The notes under the pieces were generated by a model. It saw nothing but the letters and a program-made list of their open reading frames with translations. It searched no databases and had not been told where the DNA came from. A DNA stretch of 64,000 nt from contig NZ_VIRM01000003.1 of NCBI RefSeq assembly GCF_006874475.1, positions 124,001-188,000 of the forward strand, written 5' to 3'. The first letter of the stretch is position 1; the number at the start of each line of letters is the position of its first letter. Below are positions 26,778 to 36,055 of the stretch, piece by piece. Origin of the DNA: Microbispora hainanensis. GTDB lineage: Bacteria; Actinomycetota; Actinomycetes; Streptosporangiales; Streptosporangiaceae. The position numbers were made by a program, and so were the translations under genes.

Positions 26778-27899
26778 TCAGGCCCGGACAAGATCATGGA
26801 CGAGATCACGGACGAGATCGTGGAACGGCCCGCGGACCTCGACGGTCACGGCGGCCGGGGCGGGCCGCCCGTTCTGGGACGGACGGCAGGAGAAGTAGAG
26901 CCGGTCGCCGTCCCGCGACATCGCGGGGCCCGTCACGGTCCAGCCGCCCGTGAGGCGCAGGAACGGCGCCGCCCGGTCACCGGCGACGAGGGTGATCTCG
27001 CCGTCCGCACCGCCGCCCGGCGCCCCGGCCGTTTCGTGCAGCACCGCCAGGCACTCGCGGACGGTGTCGTACGCCCACACCCGGCCGTCGCCCTCGGTGA
27101 CGAACCACACCAGGCCGTCGGAAAAGTGACAGGCGCCGCCGCCCGCGAACCTCCTGGCCCCTTTCACCTGCTCACGCAGGGGCACATGGTCGGGGAGCGC
27201 CGGGATCGGCACCCGTTCCCAGGTCACCGGCTCCTCGCCGGGGTCGCCGACCAGCACCTCCAGCACGCCCGTCGTGAGGTCGCCCCGGTCGTCCGGCAGG
27301 AACCGATACAGGCATCCGTCCGGCTCCCCCTCCGTGAGGTAGACGACGCCCCGGCCGGGATCACAGGCCACACCGGCATGGGTGAACAGGCCCATCGCGA
27401 GCCGGGGCATGGGGGCGCGCAGGCCGTACGGGTCGCATTCGAAGACCCGGCCGTACGGCGTCCGCTCGCCCGAGATCCAGGTGTGCCACGGTGTCTCTGC
27501 GCCGGGCCCGCAGCGGTCGGCGCCGGACAGGATGCGATATCCGCCCCGCAGGGTTCCGTCCGGGGCGAAACGCAGCGCCGTCGCACCGCCGAGCAACGGC
27601 AGCGCGCAGTTGGACACGTATATCCAGCCGTCCTCGTCGGGGAACCACCCGCCGCCGTCAGGGGCCGCGTGCCAGACCACTCCCCCGGCACGCTCTCCCG
27701 ACCGCGCCACGATCCGGGCGGCGAAACCCGGCGGCAGGGCCCTCAGCACGCCCGCCGGGAAGGGGCCGTCCGGATCTCCCGCGGCGTACGGCTCGCGGCC
27801 GGGCGGCTCACCTCCGTCGTCAGGCCGTGCGCACGTCGCGCGCCACAACGATCCGGGCAGCGCCGAGAGCGCCGCCGATCGGACGGAAGTACCCTGCAC
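26778..27899 (-). CDS. PhoX-like protein (DUF839 family)
   Basis: A 373-residue protein of the DUF839/PhoX superfamily, whose best-known members are calcium-iron alkaline phosphatases. Visible family features are the SGERAGGVVWHAAPDGGGWFP-type repeat blade, DGWIYVSNCA, NCALPLLGGATALRF, FTHAGVACDPGRGVVYLTEGE and DGLVWFVTEGDG segments of a beta-propeller. The GTG at 27899 has GGAGG eight bases upstream and is preferred to longer starts. Unlike secreted PhoX there is no Tat or Sec signal, so it appears cytosolic. The C-terminus ends in an HDLVRDLVHDLVRA repeat. Enzymatic activity is not assured. Confidence 0.7.
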   Translation of the reverse strand: MQGTSVRSAALSALPGSLWRATCARPDDGGEPPGREPYAAGDPDGPFPAGVLRALPPGFAARIVARSGERAGGVVWHAAPDGGGWFPDEDGWIYVSNCALPLLGGATALRFAPDGTLRGGYRILSGADRCGPGAETPWHTWISGERTPYGRVFECDPYGLRAPMPRLAMGLFTHAGVACDPGRGVVYLTEGEPDGCLYRFLPDDRGDLTTGVLEVLVGDPGEEPVTWERVPIPALPDHVPLREQVKGARRFAGGGACHFSDGLVWFVTEGDGRVWAYDTVRECLAVLHETAGAPGGGADGEITLVAGDRAAPFLRLTGGWTVTGPAMSRDGDRLYFSCRPSQNGRPAPAAVTVEVRGPFHDLVRDLVHDLVRA

Positions 27900-28135
27900 C
27901 GCTGACCGCCTCCTCGACCTGCCCCTGGTCATGCCGGCCGCCCACCGACGGCCGTTCGCTCGTTTCCGCGCCGCCGCCCCGCGTTTTCCCGCCCCGCGTT
28001 CTCCTGTCCCTCGGCGGCACGTGGCACACGTCGCTCCACCCAGTCGATCCGTTTCGTGTGAACGGCGGGAGAAGCGGCGTTCCTCGCCGAGACGAACTCT
28101 TCGAAAACCATGACGCCGCATGACGGAAACGATAT

Positions 28136-28160
28136 TGACAGTGTCATTGTGACAGTGTCA
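28136..28160. promoter_or_regulatory. Tandem palindromic operators TGACAGTGTCA upstream of the MerR gene
   Basis: Two identical copies of the perfect 11-bp palindrome TGACAGTGTCA lie at 28136-28146 and 28150-28160, 14 bases apart centre to centre, directly before the ATG at 28171. The arrangement is what an autoregulated MerR-type dimer pair would need. GGAGG lies only one base before the ATG, so either a regulator or ribosome competing here would control the operon. Confidence 0.65.
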
Positions 28161-28170
28161 TCGTGGAGGC

Positions 28171-29457
28171 ATGAGCGACACCTGGACGATCGGCGAACTG
28201 GCGGAGCGGGCGGCGGACCTGCTCAGCCAGGAGCGGCGCGTCCACGGCCGGGATCCAGGCGGAAACGATCCGGAGTCAGACGCCAAGGGCCAGGAGCCAC
28301 AGGTCAGCCGTCCCGGGCCGCGAGCCGACGGCCCCGACCCGCGCGCCAACCGCCCTGAGCCCCGCACCAACCGCCCTGAGCCCCGCGCCAACCGCCCTGA
28401 GCCCCGCGCCAATGGCAGGGTGCGCGAGGTGCCGAACGAACGGCTCATCCGCTGGTACACGACGATCGGGCTCCTCGACCCCCCGCTGGGCCGGCGTGGC
28501 CGGGTGGCCCTCTATGGCCGCCGTCATCTGCTCCAGCTCGTGGCCGTGAAGCGCCGCCAGGCGGACGGCCTGTCCATCGCCGACATCCAGGCGGAGCTGG
28601 CGGGGGCGACCGACGCGATGCTTATGCGCGTCGCCGGGCTCGCCGAGCCGTTGTCAGGACCGGCCCCCCGGCCGCTCTCCTCGCCCCCTCCGTTGTCCCC
28701 GCCCCCTCCGTTGTCCCCGCCCCCTCCACTTTCCCCGCCCCCTCCGCACAGCCCGGCGGTCCCGGCCCCGGCGAGCCCCGCGGACCGCCTTTTCGGCCCG
28801 CCGGACACCGCGACACCGCCTGCGCCCGATTGGTACGGGGCGAGCCCGGAAACCGACGCCCAGCCCGCCATGCCGGACGTCGCACGGCCGGCGGCCCGCG
28901 ACCGCTTCTGGGCACACCCAGCCTCATCGGCCACCACGGCCGGCTCCGGCCACTACGTGACCCCGAACGGGGACACCACGCACAGAGACGCCCCACACGG
29001 GAACACCACCCGCGGGAACAGCACGGACAGAGACACCACGCACGGCGACATCCCACTCGGGGACGCCGTGCCGGTGAACAACGTGCCCGTGAACACAGCG
29101 CCCGTTGACGCCACGCCCGCGCGCACCGCGCCCGTGAACACGGTGCCCCCCGACGCCGTGCTCCCCGACGCCGTGCTCCCCGACGCCGTGCTCCCCGACG
29201 TCGTGCTCCCGGACGTCGTGCTCCCGGACGTCGTGCACGGCGTACGACTCGCACCCGGGGTGACGGTCCTGCTCGACCGCGCCCATCGGGTCCCGGACGG
29301 GCACGAGGTGGCGGCGCTGCGCCGGGCCGCGGCCCCGCTTCTCGCGGCCCTCGCCACGCTCGGTCTGGCCGGGTCGTTCGACAGCGCCCGTGACCCCCAC
29401 AACGCCTCGGCACTCGATCCACACGCTTCCGACACGTCCGACCCGCTGGAGGGATGA
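28171..29457 (+). CDS. MerR-family regulator with a repeat-expanded insert and long disordered tail
   Basis: A 428-residue regulator. The N-terminal helix-turn-helix starts as TIGELAERAADLLSQ, is interrupted at about residues 20-82 by an insert with four RPEPRAN-type heptads, and resumes as VPNERLIRWYTTIGLLDPP and YGRRHLLQLVAVKRRQ to about 150. A low-complexity region follows (LSPPPP repeats, Asn/Thr/Asp-rich segment, six VLPDA/VLPDV repeats). A conserved C-terminal block, GVRLAPGVTVLLDRAHRVPDGHE, occupies about 355-398. GGAGG is only one base from the ATG. Four bases separate it from the VIT-vWA gene, so the two form an operon. Ligand unknown. Confidence 0.82.
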   Translation: MSDTWTIGELAERAADLLSQERRVHGRDPGGNDPESDAKGQEPQVSRPGPRADGPDPRANRPEPRTNRPEPRANRPEPRANGRVREVPNERLIRWYTTIGLLDPPLGRRGRVALYGRRHLLQLVAVKRRQADGLSIADIQAELAGATDAMLMRVAGLAEPLSGPAPRPLSSPPPLSPPPPLSPPPPLSPPPPHSPAVPAPASPADRLFGPPDTATPPAPDWYGASPETDAQPAMPDVARPAARDRFWAHPASSATTAGSGHYVTPNGDTTHRDAPHGNTTRGNSTDRDTTHGDIPLGDAVPVNNVPVNTAPVDATPARTAPVNTVPPDAVLPDAVLPDAVLPDVVLPDVVLPDVVHGVRLAPGVTVLLDRAHRVPDGHEVAALRRAAAPLLAALATLGLAGSFDSARDPHNASALDPHASDTSDPLEG

Positions 29458-29461
29458 CGCC

Positions 29462-32206
29462 ATGACCGTTCCCATCACACCTCTGCGGCCGGAGGAGTGC
29501 CGGCCTGTGCCGGACGCCGGGTTCGGAGCGCTGGAGACCGAGAAGGGCAACCTTCCCCTGGAGAGTGTGGACGTCAGCGCCCACCTCACCGGACTGGTGG
29601 CGGGCGTCGAGGTCGTCCAGACCTTCCGCAACGCCTTCGACGTGTCGCTGGAGGCCACGTACGTCTTCCCGCTGCCGCCGCGGGCCGCGGTCACCGCCTT
29701 CCGGATGGAGGCGGACGACCGGGTGATCGAGGGCGTGCTCAAGGAGCGTGGGCAGGCACGGGCCGACTACGACCGCGCGCTCACCGAGGGGAGGCGCGCG
29801 GCGATCGCCGAGGAGGACCGGCCCGACGTGTTCACGATCAGGGTCGGCAACATCGTCCCCGGGGAGCGCGTGGTGGTCCGCCTCACGCTGAGCCAGCCGC
29901 TTCCCTACGAGGACGGCGCGGCCGAGTTCCGCTTCCCGCTGGTCGTGGCGCCCCGCTACATCCCCGGGGCTCCGTTGTCCGGCCCGCCGGCCGGTGGTGG
30001 CGTGGCACCCGACACCGACGCCGTGCCCGACGCCTCCCGGATCACGCCACCCGTCCTGCTTCCCAACTTTCCCTATCCCGTACGGCTGTCGCTCGCGGCG
30101 ACGATCGACCCCACCGGGCTCGACCTGCGCGAGGTCCGCTCCAGCCTGCACGAGGTCGATCGGGAGGGCGACACGATCAGGCTGCGGCCCGGCGAGCGGC
30201 TCGACCGCGACTTCATCCTGCGCCTGGCGTTCGACGCCTCCTCGTCGCTCGCGCTCGTCCCTGACGACGCGGCGGACGCCGGCTCGCCCGGCGATGACAT
30301 GGCCGCGGGCAGCGGCGCGGCCGACGGCGGCGGCAGCGGCTCCGCGAAGGGCACACCGGATGACACGGCGAGGGACACGGCGAGGGACACAGCACAGGAC
30401 CCGGCCGACGCCGAGGGAACCTTCCTGCTGACCCTGCTGCCGCCGCCGGAGGACGCCACCCGGACCGCGCCCCGTGACGTCGTCCTGCTGCTCGACCGGT
30501 CCGGCAGCATGACGGGCTGGAAGATGGTCGCCGCACGGCGCGCCGCCGCACGGATCGTCGACACGCTCACCCCGCGTGACCGGTTCGCCGTGCTCGCGTT
30601 CGATTCGGTCGTGGAGCGTGCCTTCTCCGACGGCCTGGTGGAGGCGACCGACCGCAACCGATACCGCGCCGTCGAGCACCTGTCCCGCCTCGACGCACGC
30701 GGGGGCACGGAGATGCTCGCTCCTCTGGAGGAGGCCCTGCGGCTGCTCGACGGCGACAACGCGCCCGCACCGGGGGCGGCCACCGACCCCGGCCGGTCGG
30801 GTGAGGACGGCGGGCACGGCGGATCCGGCCCGTCCCGCGAGCAGGCGCGCGACCGGGTGCTCGTCCTGGTGACCGACGGCCAGGTGGGCAACGAGGACCA
30901 GATCCTCGAACGCATCGGCACGAGGCTGCAGGGCATCCGGGTGCACACCGTGGGCATCGACAGGGCGGTGAACGCGGGGTTCCTTGGACGGCTGGCCCTG
31001 GCCGGCTCGGGCCGGTGCGAGCTGGTCGAGTCGGAGGACCGCCTCGACGCGGCGATGGAGCACATCCACCGCCGCATCGGCTCACCGCTGGTGACGGACA
31101 TCGCGCTGAAGGCGGAAGGCGTGGACCTTGTGGCGGACACCGTCACGCATGCCGGCTCGCTCTACCCCGGCGTCCCCCTGGTCGTGAGCGGGCGTTACCG
31201 GGGGCGGCGGCCGGCCGGAGCCATCACGGTGCAGGGCCGCAGGGCCGACGGCCGTCCCTGGGAGGAGCGGATCGAGGGCCGTCCCGTCCGCAACCCGGCG
31301 ATCCGGGCCGTGTGGGCACGGGCATATCTGCGCGCTCTGGAAGACCGATACGCCATGGGCGACCACTCCCTCGAACAGCGGATCATCGATGTCTCACTGC
31401 GTTTCGGTGTGCTGTGCCGGTTCACCGCCTTCGTGGCCGTCGACACCCGCGTCAGCGGCGAGGGCGGCCCGGAGCACCGGGTGATCCAGCCGGTCGAACC
31501 TCCGAGCGGCTGGGAGATGCCGGCCGCGATGCCGATGACGGCACCCGGCGCTCCGATGATGGCGAGGATGGCCGCGTTCACCACGGCCGGCCCTGAGATG
31601 CCTTTCGCTTCTGCGGCGGAAGGGCCCATCGCAGCGGCTCCGCCGCCCGGCGCGCCCCCGGCAGTGCCCCCTGTCGTGCCCCCTGTCGTGCCTCCTGTCG
31701 TGTCTCCCGCCCCGCCTTATGCCGGCGCGCCCGCACCGGCTCGGAGACGGGCCTCTCGCGGGTTCTCCATCGGTCGTTTCCTTCCGCGTCCCGGCGAGGG
31801 GATCGCCCCTGCCACGGATTTCGAGGGCATCCGGCCGCTGCTCGCCGAGGAGCTCGCGAAGCTGGGCGAGGCGGAGTCGCTGCCCGAGCGGGAGCGGCGG
31901 CGCTATCTGGCGGATCTGGCCAGCCGCCTGCGCGTCCTCGCGCAGATGGCGGGTGGTCCTCCGGATCTCATCGCACTCGCCGCCGACCTGGAGAGGGCCG
32001 AGTGGGCCGAGGTCTCGCTCGACGACCTCTGGCGGCGGACGGTCGCCCTGCTGACCATCCTGACCGGCGGCCCCGGCTCCGCCTCAGCGGGACCAGCGTC
32101 CCCCGGGTTGGCGACCCCCGGGTCCGCGTTCCCGGGCTCCCTCGGTTCCCCGGGCTCGGCGCCCGGAGCGAAGGAGGGCCGGCGTCCCTTCTGGAAGCGA
32201 TCGTGA
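29462..32206 (+). CDS. VIT and von Willebrand factor A domain protein
   Basis: A 914-residue protein with the domain order of eukaryotic inter-alpha-trypsin inhibitor heavy chains. VIT domain at about residues 20-150 (VDVSAHLTGLVAGVEVVQTFRN, FPLPPRAAVTAFRM, GNIVPGERVVVRL); an Asp/Gly/Thr-rich linker; vWA domain from about 338 with the MIDAS motif DRSGS, further GGTEM and VTDGQVGNE; a Pro/Val linker (VPPVVPPVV) near 740; and a Leu-rich helical C-terminus of about 130 residues. No signal peptide or membrane span is seen, so it seems cytosolic. GGAGG eight bases before ATG 29462. It is presumably a metal-dependent adhesion or scaffold protein; its binding partner is unknown. Confidence 0.88.
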   Translation: MTVPITPLRPEECRPVPDAGFGALETEKGNLPLESVDVSAHLTGLVAGVEVVQTFRNAFDVSLEATYVFPLPPRAAVTAFRMEADDRVIEGVLKERGQARADYDRALTEGRRAAIAEEDRPDVFTIRVGNIVPGERVVVRLTLSQPLPYEDGAAEFRFPLVVAPRYIPGAPLSGPPAGGGVAPDTDAVPDASRITPPVLLPNFPYPVRLSLAATIDPTGLDLREVRSSLHEVDREGDTIRLRPGERLDRDFILRLAFDASSSLALVPDDAADAGSPGDDMAAGSGAADGGGSGSAKGTPDDTARDTARDTAQDPADAEGTFLLTLLPPPEDATRTAPRDVVLLLDRSGSMTGWKMVAARRAAARIVDTLTPRDRFAVLAFDSVVERAFSDGLVEATDRNRYRAVEHLSRLDARGGTEMLAPLEEALRLLDGDNAPAPGAATDPGRSGEDGGHGGSGPSREQARDRVLVLVTDGQVGNEDQILERIGTRLQGIRVHTVGIDRAVNAGFLGRLALAGSGRCELVESEDRLDAAMEHIHRRIGSPLVTDIALKAEGVDLVADTVTHAGSLYPGVPLVVSGRYRGRRPAGAITVQGRRADGRPWEERIEGRPVRNPAIRAVWARAYLRALEDRYAMGDHSLEQRIIDVSLRFGVLCRFTAFVAVDTRVSGEGGPEHRVIQPVEPPSGWEMPAAMPMTAPGAPMMARMAAFTTAGPEMPFASAAEGPIAAAPPPGAPPAVPPVVPPVVPPVVSPAPPYAGAPAPARRRASRGFSIGRFLPRPGEGIAPATDFEGIRPLLAEELAKLGEAESLPERERRRYLADLASRLRVLAQMAGGPPDLIALAADLERAEWAEVSLDDLWRRTVALLTILTGGPGSASAGPASPGLATPGSAFPGSLGSPGSAPGAKEGRRPFWKRS

Positions 32207-32718
32207 GACGGCATCCGGAAGAGACCGCCACACGACAGGGGTGAAGCGAGCGCGGCCGGGACACCGGCGGGGAAGCCGGGACCCGGCCGCATCGGCGCGG
32301 GTTCCGCTGTGAGCGGAGCTCCTACGAGGGTTCTGGTAGGCGAATGACATCGGACGGCGGGGTGGGTGTGGGACGCCGCGGCTCCCTCACCCCTCCCGTG
32401 TCAGGCCGATCGTCGCGTCCACCTGCGGGGACGGGAGACCGGCGGCGCAGCAACCGATTGAGAAGCCCTTTCAGCCCCATATGCCGCCAACGCCTGGGAT
32501 TGTCGATCGGTTCCTCGCCGCGGAGGTCGGCCGTCAGAGTGGCGGAGGCGGGTGGAGGCTGCCGCACCGGCCATCGCGCGGGCATTCCGGAGACCGCCGT
32601 ATTGGTGATCGGCAGATCCGCCGGCCCGGGCCCGCGTCCGATCGGCATGCGCCGCCGGTGACTGGCGGCACCCGCTTCGGGTAACCGTCACGACGTTAGG
32701 CTTTCGAACTTGCTCGAA
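32207..32718. other. About 500 bases without a supportable gene
   Basis: Open frames exist on both strands but show no recognisable homology. A minus-strand frame (32322 to about 32480) could encode a short basic peptide beginning MGLKGLLNRLLRRR, without a convincing ribosome binding site. Given the degraded MerR gene to the right, this may be decayed sequence. Confidence 0.4.
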
Positions 32719-33111
32719 ATGGATACGCAGGCGAGATCCAAGCCCGCTCACCCGGAACCGGAGGAGGGCCTGAGCATCGCCGAAGCCGCCCGCCGCACCG
32801 GTCTCAGCGTGCACACGTTGCGCTACTACGAACGCGCCGGCCTGGTCGTCACCCCCGTCGGCCGTACCACCGGGGGTCCGCGGCGTTACCACGGGGTCGA
32901 CCTCAAGTGGATCGTCATCTGCACGAAGATGCGGGCCACCGGCATGCCCTACGGCCTCGCTCCTCCACCGCATGCGGCGGGCCCCTCGCGCATCCCCTGC
33001 ACGCGGCAGACTGCCGCGCCTCCACCGGCTCAGCGGGCCGGCCGGAAGCGACGGAGCCTCGGTCCGTCCGGCGACGAGGCCGCCACGCCGGTTCCCCGCG
33101 TGAGCACGTAG
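32719..33111 (+). pseudogene. MerR-family regulator, 3' truncated remnant
   Basis: The first 80 residues are a good MerR helix-turn-helix (LSIAEAARRTGLSVHTLRYYERAGL, PRRYHGVDLKWIVICTKMRATGMP). Immediately after GMP, where relatives continue with a long coiled dimerisation helix, homology stops; the remaining 50 codons are Pro/Arg-rich with no resemblance to the family and run to a chance stop at 33111. The coding part therefore ends near 32957. A deletion joining the gene to unrelated sequence next to the methyltransferase promoter is the likely cause. Confidence 0.7.
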
Positions 33112-33114
33112 TGT
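33109..33114 (+). promoter_or_regulatory. -10 box of a probable leaderless promoter for the homocysteine methyltransferase gene
   Basis: TAGTGT fits TANNNT and ends eight bases before ATG 33123; there is no Shine-Dalgarno in front of the ATG. It overlaps the chance stop of the MerR remnant. Confidence 0.45.
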
Positions 33115-33122
33115 TGCCCGGT

Positions 33123-33977
33123 ATGAACCCAATCGTCCTCGACGGCGGTCTCGCCACGCACCTGGAGACACTCGGCTGTGACCTGAGCGACGACCTGTGG
33201 TCGGCACGACTGCTCACCGATGATCCCCGCGTCATCCGTCAGGCGCACCTCGACTACTTCAGGGCCGGGGCCGATGTCGCCACCACGGCCAGCTACCAGG
33301 CGAGCATCCCCGGGTTCGTACGGCACGGCCTCACCTCTCAGGAGGCCCGCGACCTCATCCGGCTGTCGGTGACGCTTGCCGTACAGGCGAGGGACGAGGC
33401 CGGGCACGGGCTCGTCGCCGCGAGCGTGGGGCCCTACGGCGCCTACCTGGCCAACGGCGCGGAGTACACCGGCGACTACGACCTGGACGAGGACGGCCTC
33501 ACCGAGTGGCATCGGGAGCGGTTCGAGATCCTCGCCGACGCGGGGGCCGACCTGCTGGCATGCGAGACGATCCCCTCGCAGGCAGAGGCGCGGGCGCTCG
33601 CGAGGCTCCTGCGCGAGACGCCGTCTGTGAAGGCGTGGGTCACCTTCTCCTGCCGGGACGGCGAGCACATCAGCGACGGAACGCCGTTCGAGGAGTCGGC
33701 GGCGATCTTCGCGGACCTCCCTCAGGTGGTCGCCGTGGGCGTGAACTGCACCGCGCCGCGCTTCATCCCGGATCTGATCAAGCGCGGAGCCTCGATCGTC
33801 TACCCCAACTCCGGGGAGACATGGGACGCCGCGAACCGGCGCTGGCTGGGGCTCGCGGATCCCGTCGAGTTCGGCAGGGCGGCGGCCGGGTGGGCCTCGC
33901 TCGGCGCCCGTTATGTGGGCGGCTGCTGCCGCACCACCCCGGCCCACATCCGCGAGATCCGCTCCCAGCTCACCTGA
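33123..33977 (+). CDS. mmuM: Homocysteine S-methyltransferase (MmuM type)
   Basis: Cobalamin-independent enzyme making methionine from homocysteine with S-methylmethionine or S-adenosylmethionine as methyl donor. The 284-residue TIM barrel shows ILDGG-like start (VLDGGLATHLE), TTASYQASIPGF, the LACETIPS segment, GVNCTAP with the first zinc cysteine and the C-terminal VGGCCRTTPAHI with the other two. It begins at ATG 33123 without ribosome binding site, probably leaderless. No neighbouring methionine genes; it looks like a single-gene unit. Confidence 0.93.
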   Translation: MNPIVLDGGLATHLETLGCDLSDDLWSARLLTDDPRVIRQAHLDYFRAGADVATTASYQASIPGFVRHGLTSQEARDLIRLSVTLAVQARDEAGHGLVAASVGPYGAYLANGAEYTGDYDLDEDGLTEWHRERFEILADAGADLLACETIPSQAEARALARLLRETPSVKAWVTFSCRDGEHISDGTPFEESAAIFADLPQVVAVGVNCTAPRFIPDLIKRGASIVYPNSGETWDAANRRWLGLADPVEFGRAAAGWASLGARYVGGCCRTTPAHIREIRSQLT

Positions 33978-34094
33978 GCCCGCCTCCAGGCCGCACACGA
34001 GAGGCGCGAGACGCCGGGAGCTGTCTATGAGACCGGCTCGTCACGCCGGCGGCGAACCGCCCCGGGCGTACCCCGCCGCCGGCTGCGTGCGGGG

Positions 34095-35633
34095 TCAGCC
34101 CACGGCGGCCGGGCCGTCGGTGCTCCGGGCGGCGAGCGGGATCTCCTTGAGGAAGAAGGCCACGACCAGCGCGAGGGCGACGAAGGGCAGGCTGGCGAGG
34201 AACACGTCGTCGATGGCGTTGGTGAACGCGACCAGCACGTGGTCCTTGACCGGCTGCGGCAACTGCTGGATCGCCTGCACGTTGTTGGCGTCCACGCGCC
34301 CCGGCGGCATCCTGCCGCCGAACTCGACGGTCAGGTAGTGGGTGAGCCGGTTGGTGAGGACCGCACCCATGATCGCCGTGCCGATGGCGGCGCCCATCAT
34401 CCGGAAGAACGTCGCCGAGCTCGTCGCCACGCCCATGTCGGCGCGCTCCACCGCGTTCTGGATGGCCGTGACGATCGTCTGCATGGTGAACCCGAGTCCG
34501 GCGCCGAAGAGGTAGGCGTAGACCGCCACCTGCCAGTACGGCGTGTCCACCTTGATCGTGGACAGCAGCCACATGGCCACCAGGAGGACCGCCCCGCCCA
34601 GGATCGGGAAGATCTTGTATCGGCCGGTCCTGCTCATGATCTGGCCGGAGGTGATGGACGTGGAGAAGATGCCGAAGACCGCGGGCAGCAGCGCCAGGCC
34701 GGACACGGTCGGCGACATGCCCTGGACGGCCTGGAGGTAGACCGGCAGGAAGATCATGCCGCCGAACATCGCCAGGCCCGCGAGGAAGCTGAAGGCGTTG
34801 CCCACACTGAAGATCTTGTTGCGGAACAGCCGCATCGGCAGGATCGGCTCGGCCGCCCGCAGTTCGACGAACACGAACAGGGCCGCGAACCCCACGAACC
34901 CGGTCAGCAGGGCCAGGGAGCCGGGGGCCGTCCAGCCGATATCACCGCCCGCCCAGTCGAGGTAGAGCAGGAAGCACGACACCCCGGCCACGATCAGCGC
35001 CGCGCCCAGGTAGTCGATGCGGTGACTGCGGCGGGTGAAGGGGATCCGCAGCGCCATCGAGGTCACGACGAGCGAGATCAACCCGATGGGCAGGTTGATC
35101 CAGAAGATCCACCGCCAGCCGGGACCGTCGGTGAAGAAGCCGCCGAGCAGCGGCCCGGCGACGCTGGAGGTGCCCCACACGGCGCCGAAGTAGCCCTGGT
35201 ATCGGCCGCGCTCGCGCGGCGGGATGACGTCGCCGATGATGCTGAACGCCAGCGCCATCAGCCCGCCGCCGCCCAGGCCCTGGATCGCCCGGAAGCCGAT
35301 GAGCTGGCCGATGTCCTGGCTCAGCCCGGCGAGCACCGAGCCGAGCAGGAAGATGCCGATGGCGGCCTGGAAGATGATCCGCCTGCCGTACAGGTCGGAG
35401 ATCTTGCCCCACAGCGGGGTCGCCGCGGTCGAGGTGAGCAGGTAGGCGGTGACCACCCACGACAGCTTGTCAAGACCGCCGAGCTCGCTGACGATGCGCG
35501 GCAGGGCCGTGCCGACGATGCTCTGGTCGAGCGCGGCCAGCAGCATTCCGGCCGCCACTCCGGAGAGCACGATCAGGATCTGGCGGTGCGGCAGATATCC
35601 GGTGTCGGTCTGCTGCTCCTCGCGGACGCTCAT
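34095..35633 (-). CDS. MFS multidrug exporter, DHA2 (14-helix, EmrB/QacA) family
   Basis: Proton-driven drug efflux protein of about 512 residues with 14 predicted membrane helices. Family motifs include [13 protein letters not shown] near residue 38 (motif D1), [12 protein letters not shown] (motif A) and [16 protein letters not shown] with [19 protein letters not shown] (motif C). ATG 35633 is preceded by GGGTG; GTG 35642 is an alternative. No TetR or MarR regulator is adjacent. Substrate cannot be told from sequence. Confidence 0.9.
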   Translation of the reverse strand: MSVREEQQTDTGYLPHRQILIVLSGVAAGMLLAALDQSIVGTALPRIVSELGGLDKLSWVVTAYLLTSTAATPLWGKISDLYGRRIIFQAAIGIFLLGSVLAGLSQDIGQLIGFRAIQGLGGGGLMALAFSIIGDVIPPRERGRYQGYFGAVWGTSSVAGPLLGGFFTDGPGWRWIFWINLPIGLISLVVTSMALRIPFTRRSHRIDYLGAALIVAGVSCFLLYLDWAGGDIGWTAPGSLALLTGFVGFAALFVFVELRAAEPILPMRLFRNKIFSVGNAFSFLAGLAMFGGMIFLPVYLQAVQGMSPTVSGLALLPAVFGIFSTSITSGQIMSRTGRYKIFPILGGAVLLVAMWLLSTIKVDTPYWQVAVYAYLFGAGLGFTMQTIVTAIQNAVERADMGVATSSATFFRMMGAAIGTAIMGAVLTNRLTHYLTVEFGGRMPPGRVDANNVQAIQQLPQPVKDHVLVAFTNAIDDVFLASLPFVALALVVAFFLKEIPLAARSTDGPAAVG

Positions 35634-35848
35634 GCGGGACACCCGCGAGCGGCGACTCCGGCGGCGGCGGGCCCGCTCGCCGGGGTCGTGGACGGGCCGT
35701 CCAATCCGTCGCCCGCGCCGTCACCCGCTCCGTGCCTCGCGGCGCCGGGCTCGGCCCATGTGCGGTGCCTGCGTGCTGGCATGCTCCTACGCCTTCCGAT
35801 CCGAACGTGTCTGAACGTCCCCAGGTGCGCGGCGAACACCGCAACGTT

Positions 35849-35975
35849 ACCCGTCCGGTCCGGAAGTATTAGGAATTCTCGCGAGCCGCCCCGGTCGTTT
35901 CCGTCTTGGCCGCCGCCGCGTACTTGCCGGCGTACTCCTGGCCCGGCAGCTCCGTCAGCGCGTACATGAGCGCGC
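35849..35975 (-). pseudogene. Detached copy of the 3' end of the acyltransferase gene
   Basis: About 125 bases here match 36957-37080, the last 33 codons plus stop and immediate downstream bases of the intact acyltransferase gene, at roughly 90 percent identity by eye. It reads MYALTELPGQEYAGKYAAA...RENS and ends with its own TAA stop. Nothing of the rest of the gene is present. The SDR gene lies between the two copies. The remaining sequence of this 400-base intergenic region (35643-36055) shows no other gene. Confidence 0.82.
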
Positions 35976-36055
35976 GGGAGGACCGGCGGGCGGCCCGCGG
36001 AGTCCGCCGCCGGCCGCCCGCCCGGAGTGGTTCCACCCGCGTCCGCCGTACGGCT

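Noticed and set aside
29389-29461. Longer N-terminus for the VIT-vWA protein starting at 29390
   Set aside because: It would overlap the MerR coding end; GGAGG lies properly before ATG 29462.
28622-31069. An 815-codon antisense frame across the MerR and VIT-vWA genes
   Set aside because: Arg/Ala/Gly-rich shadow translation spanning two well-supported genes; no domain recognised.
32322-32648. Minus-strand small protein beginning MGLKGLLNRLLRRR
   Set aside because: No ribosome binding site, no recognisable family and low-complexity Pro/Arg tail; kept only as a remark on the intergenic region.
33978-34094. Regulator gene for the MFS exporter between mmuM and the exporter
   Set aside because: Only 117 bases are present and no helix-turn-helix coding sequence is seen.
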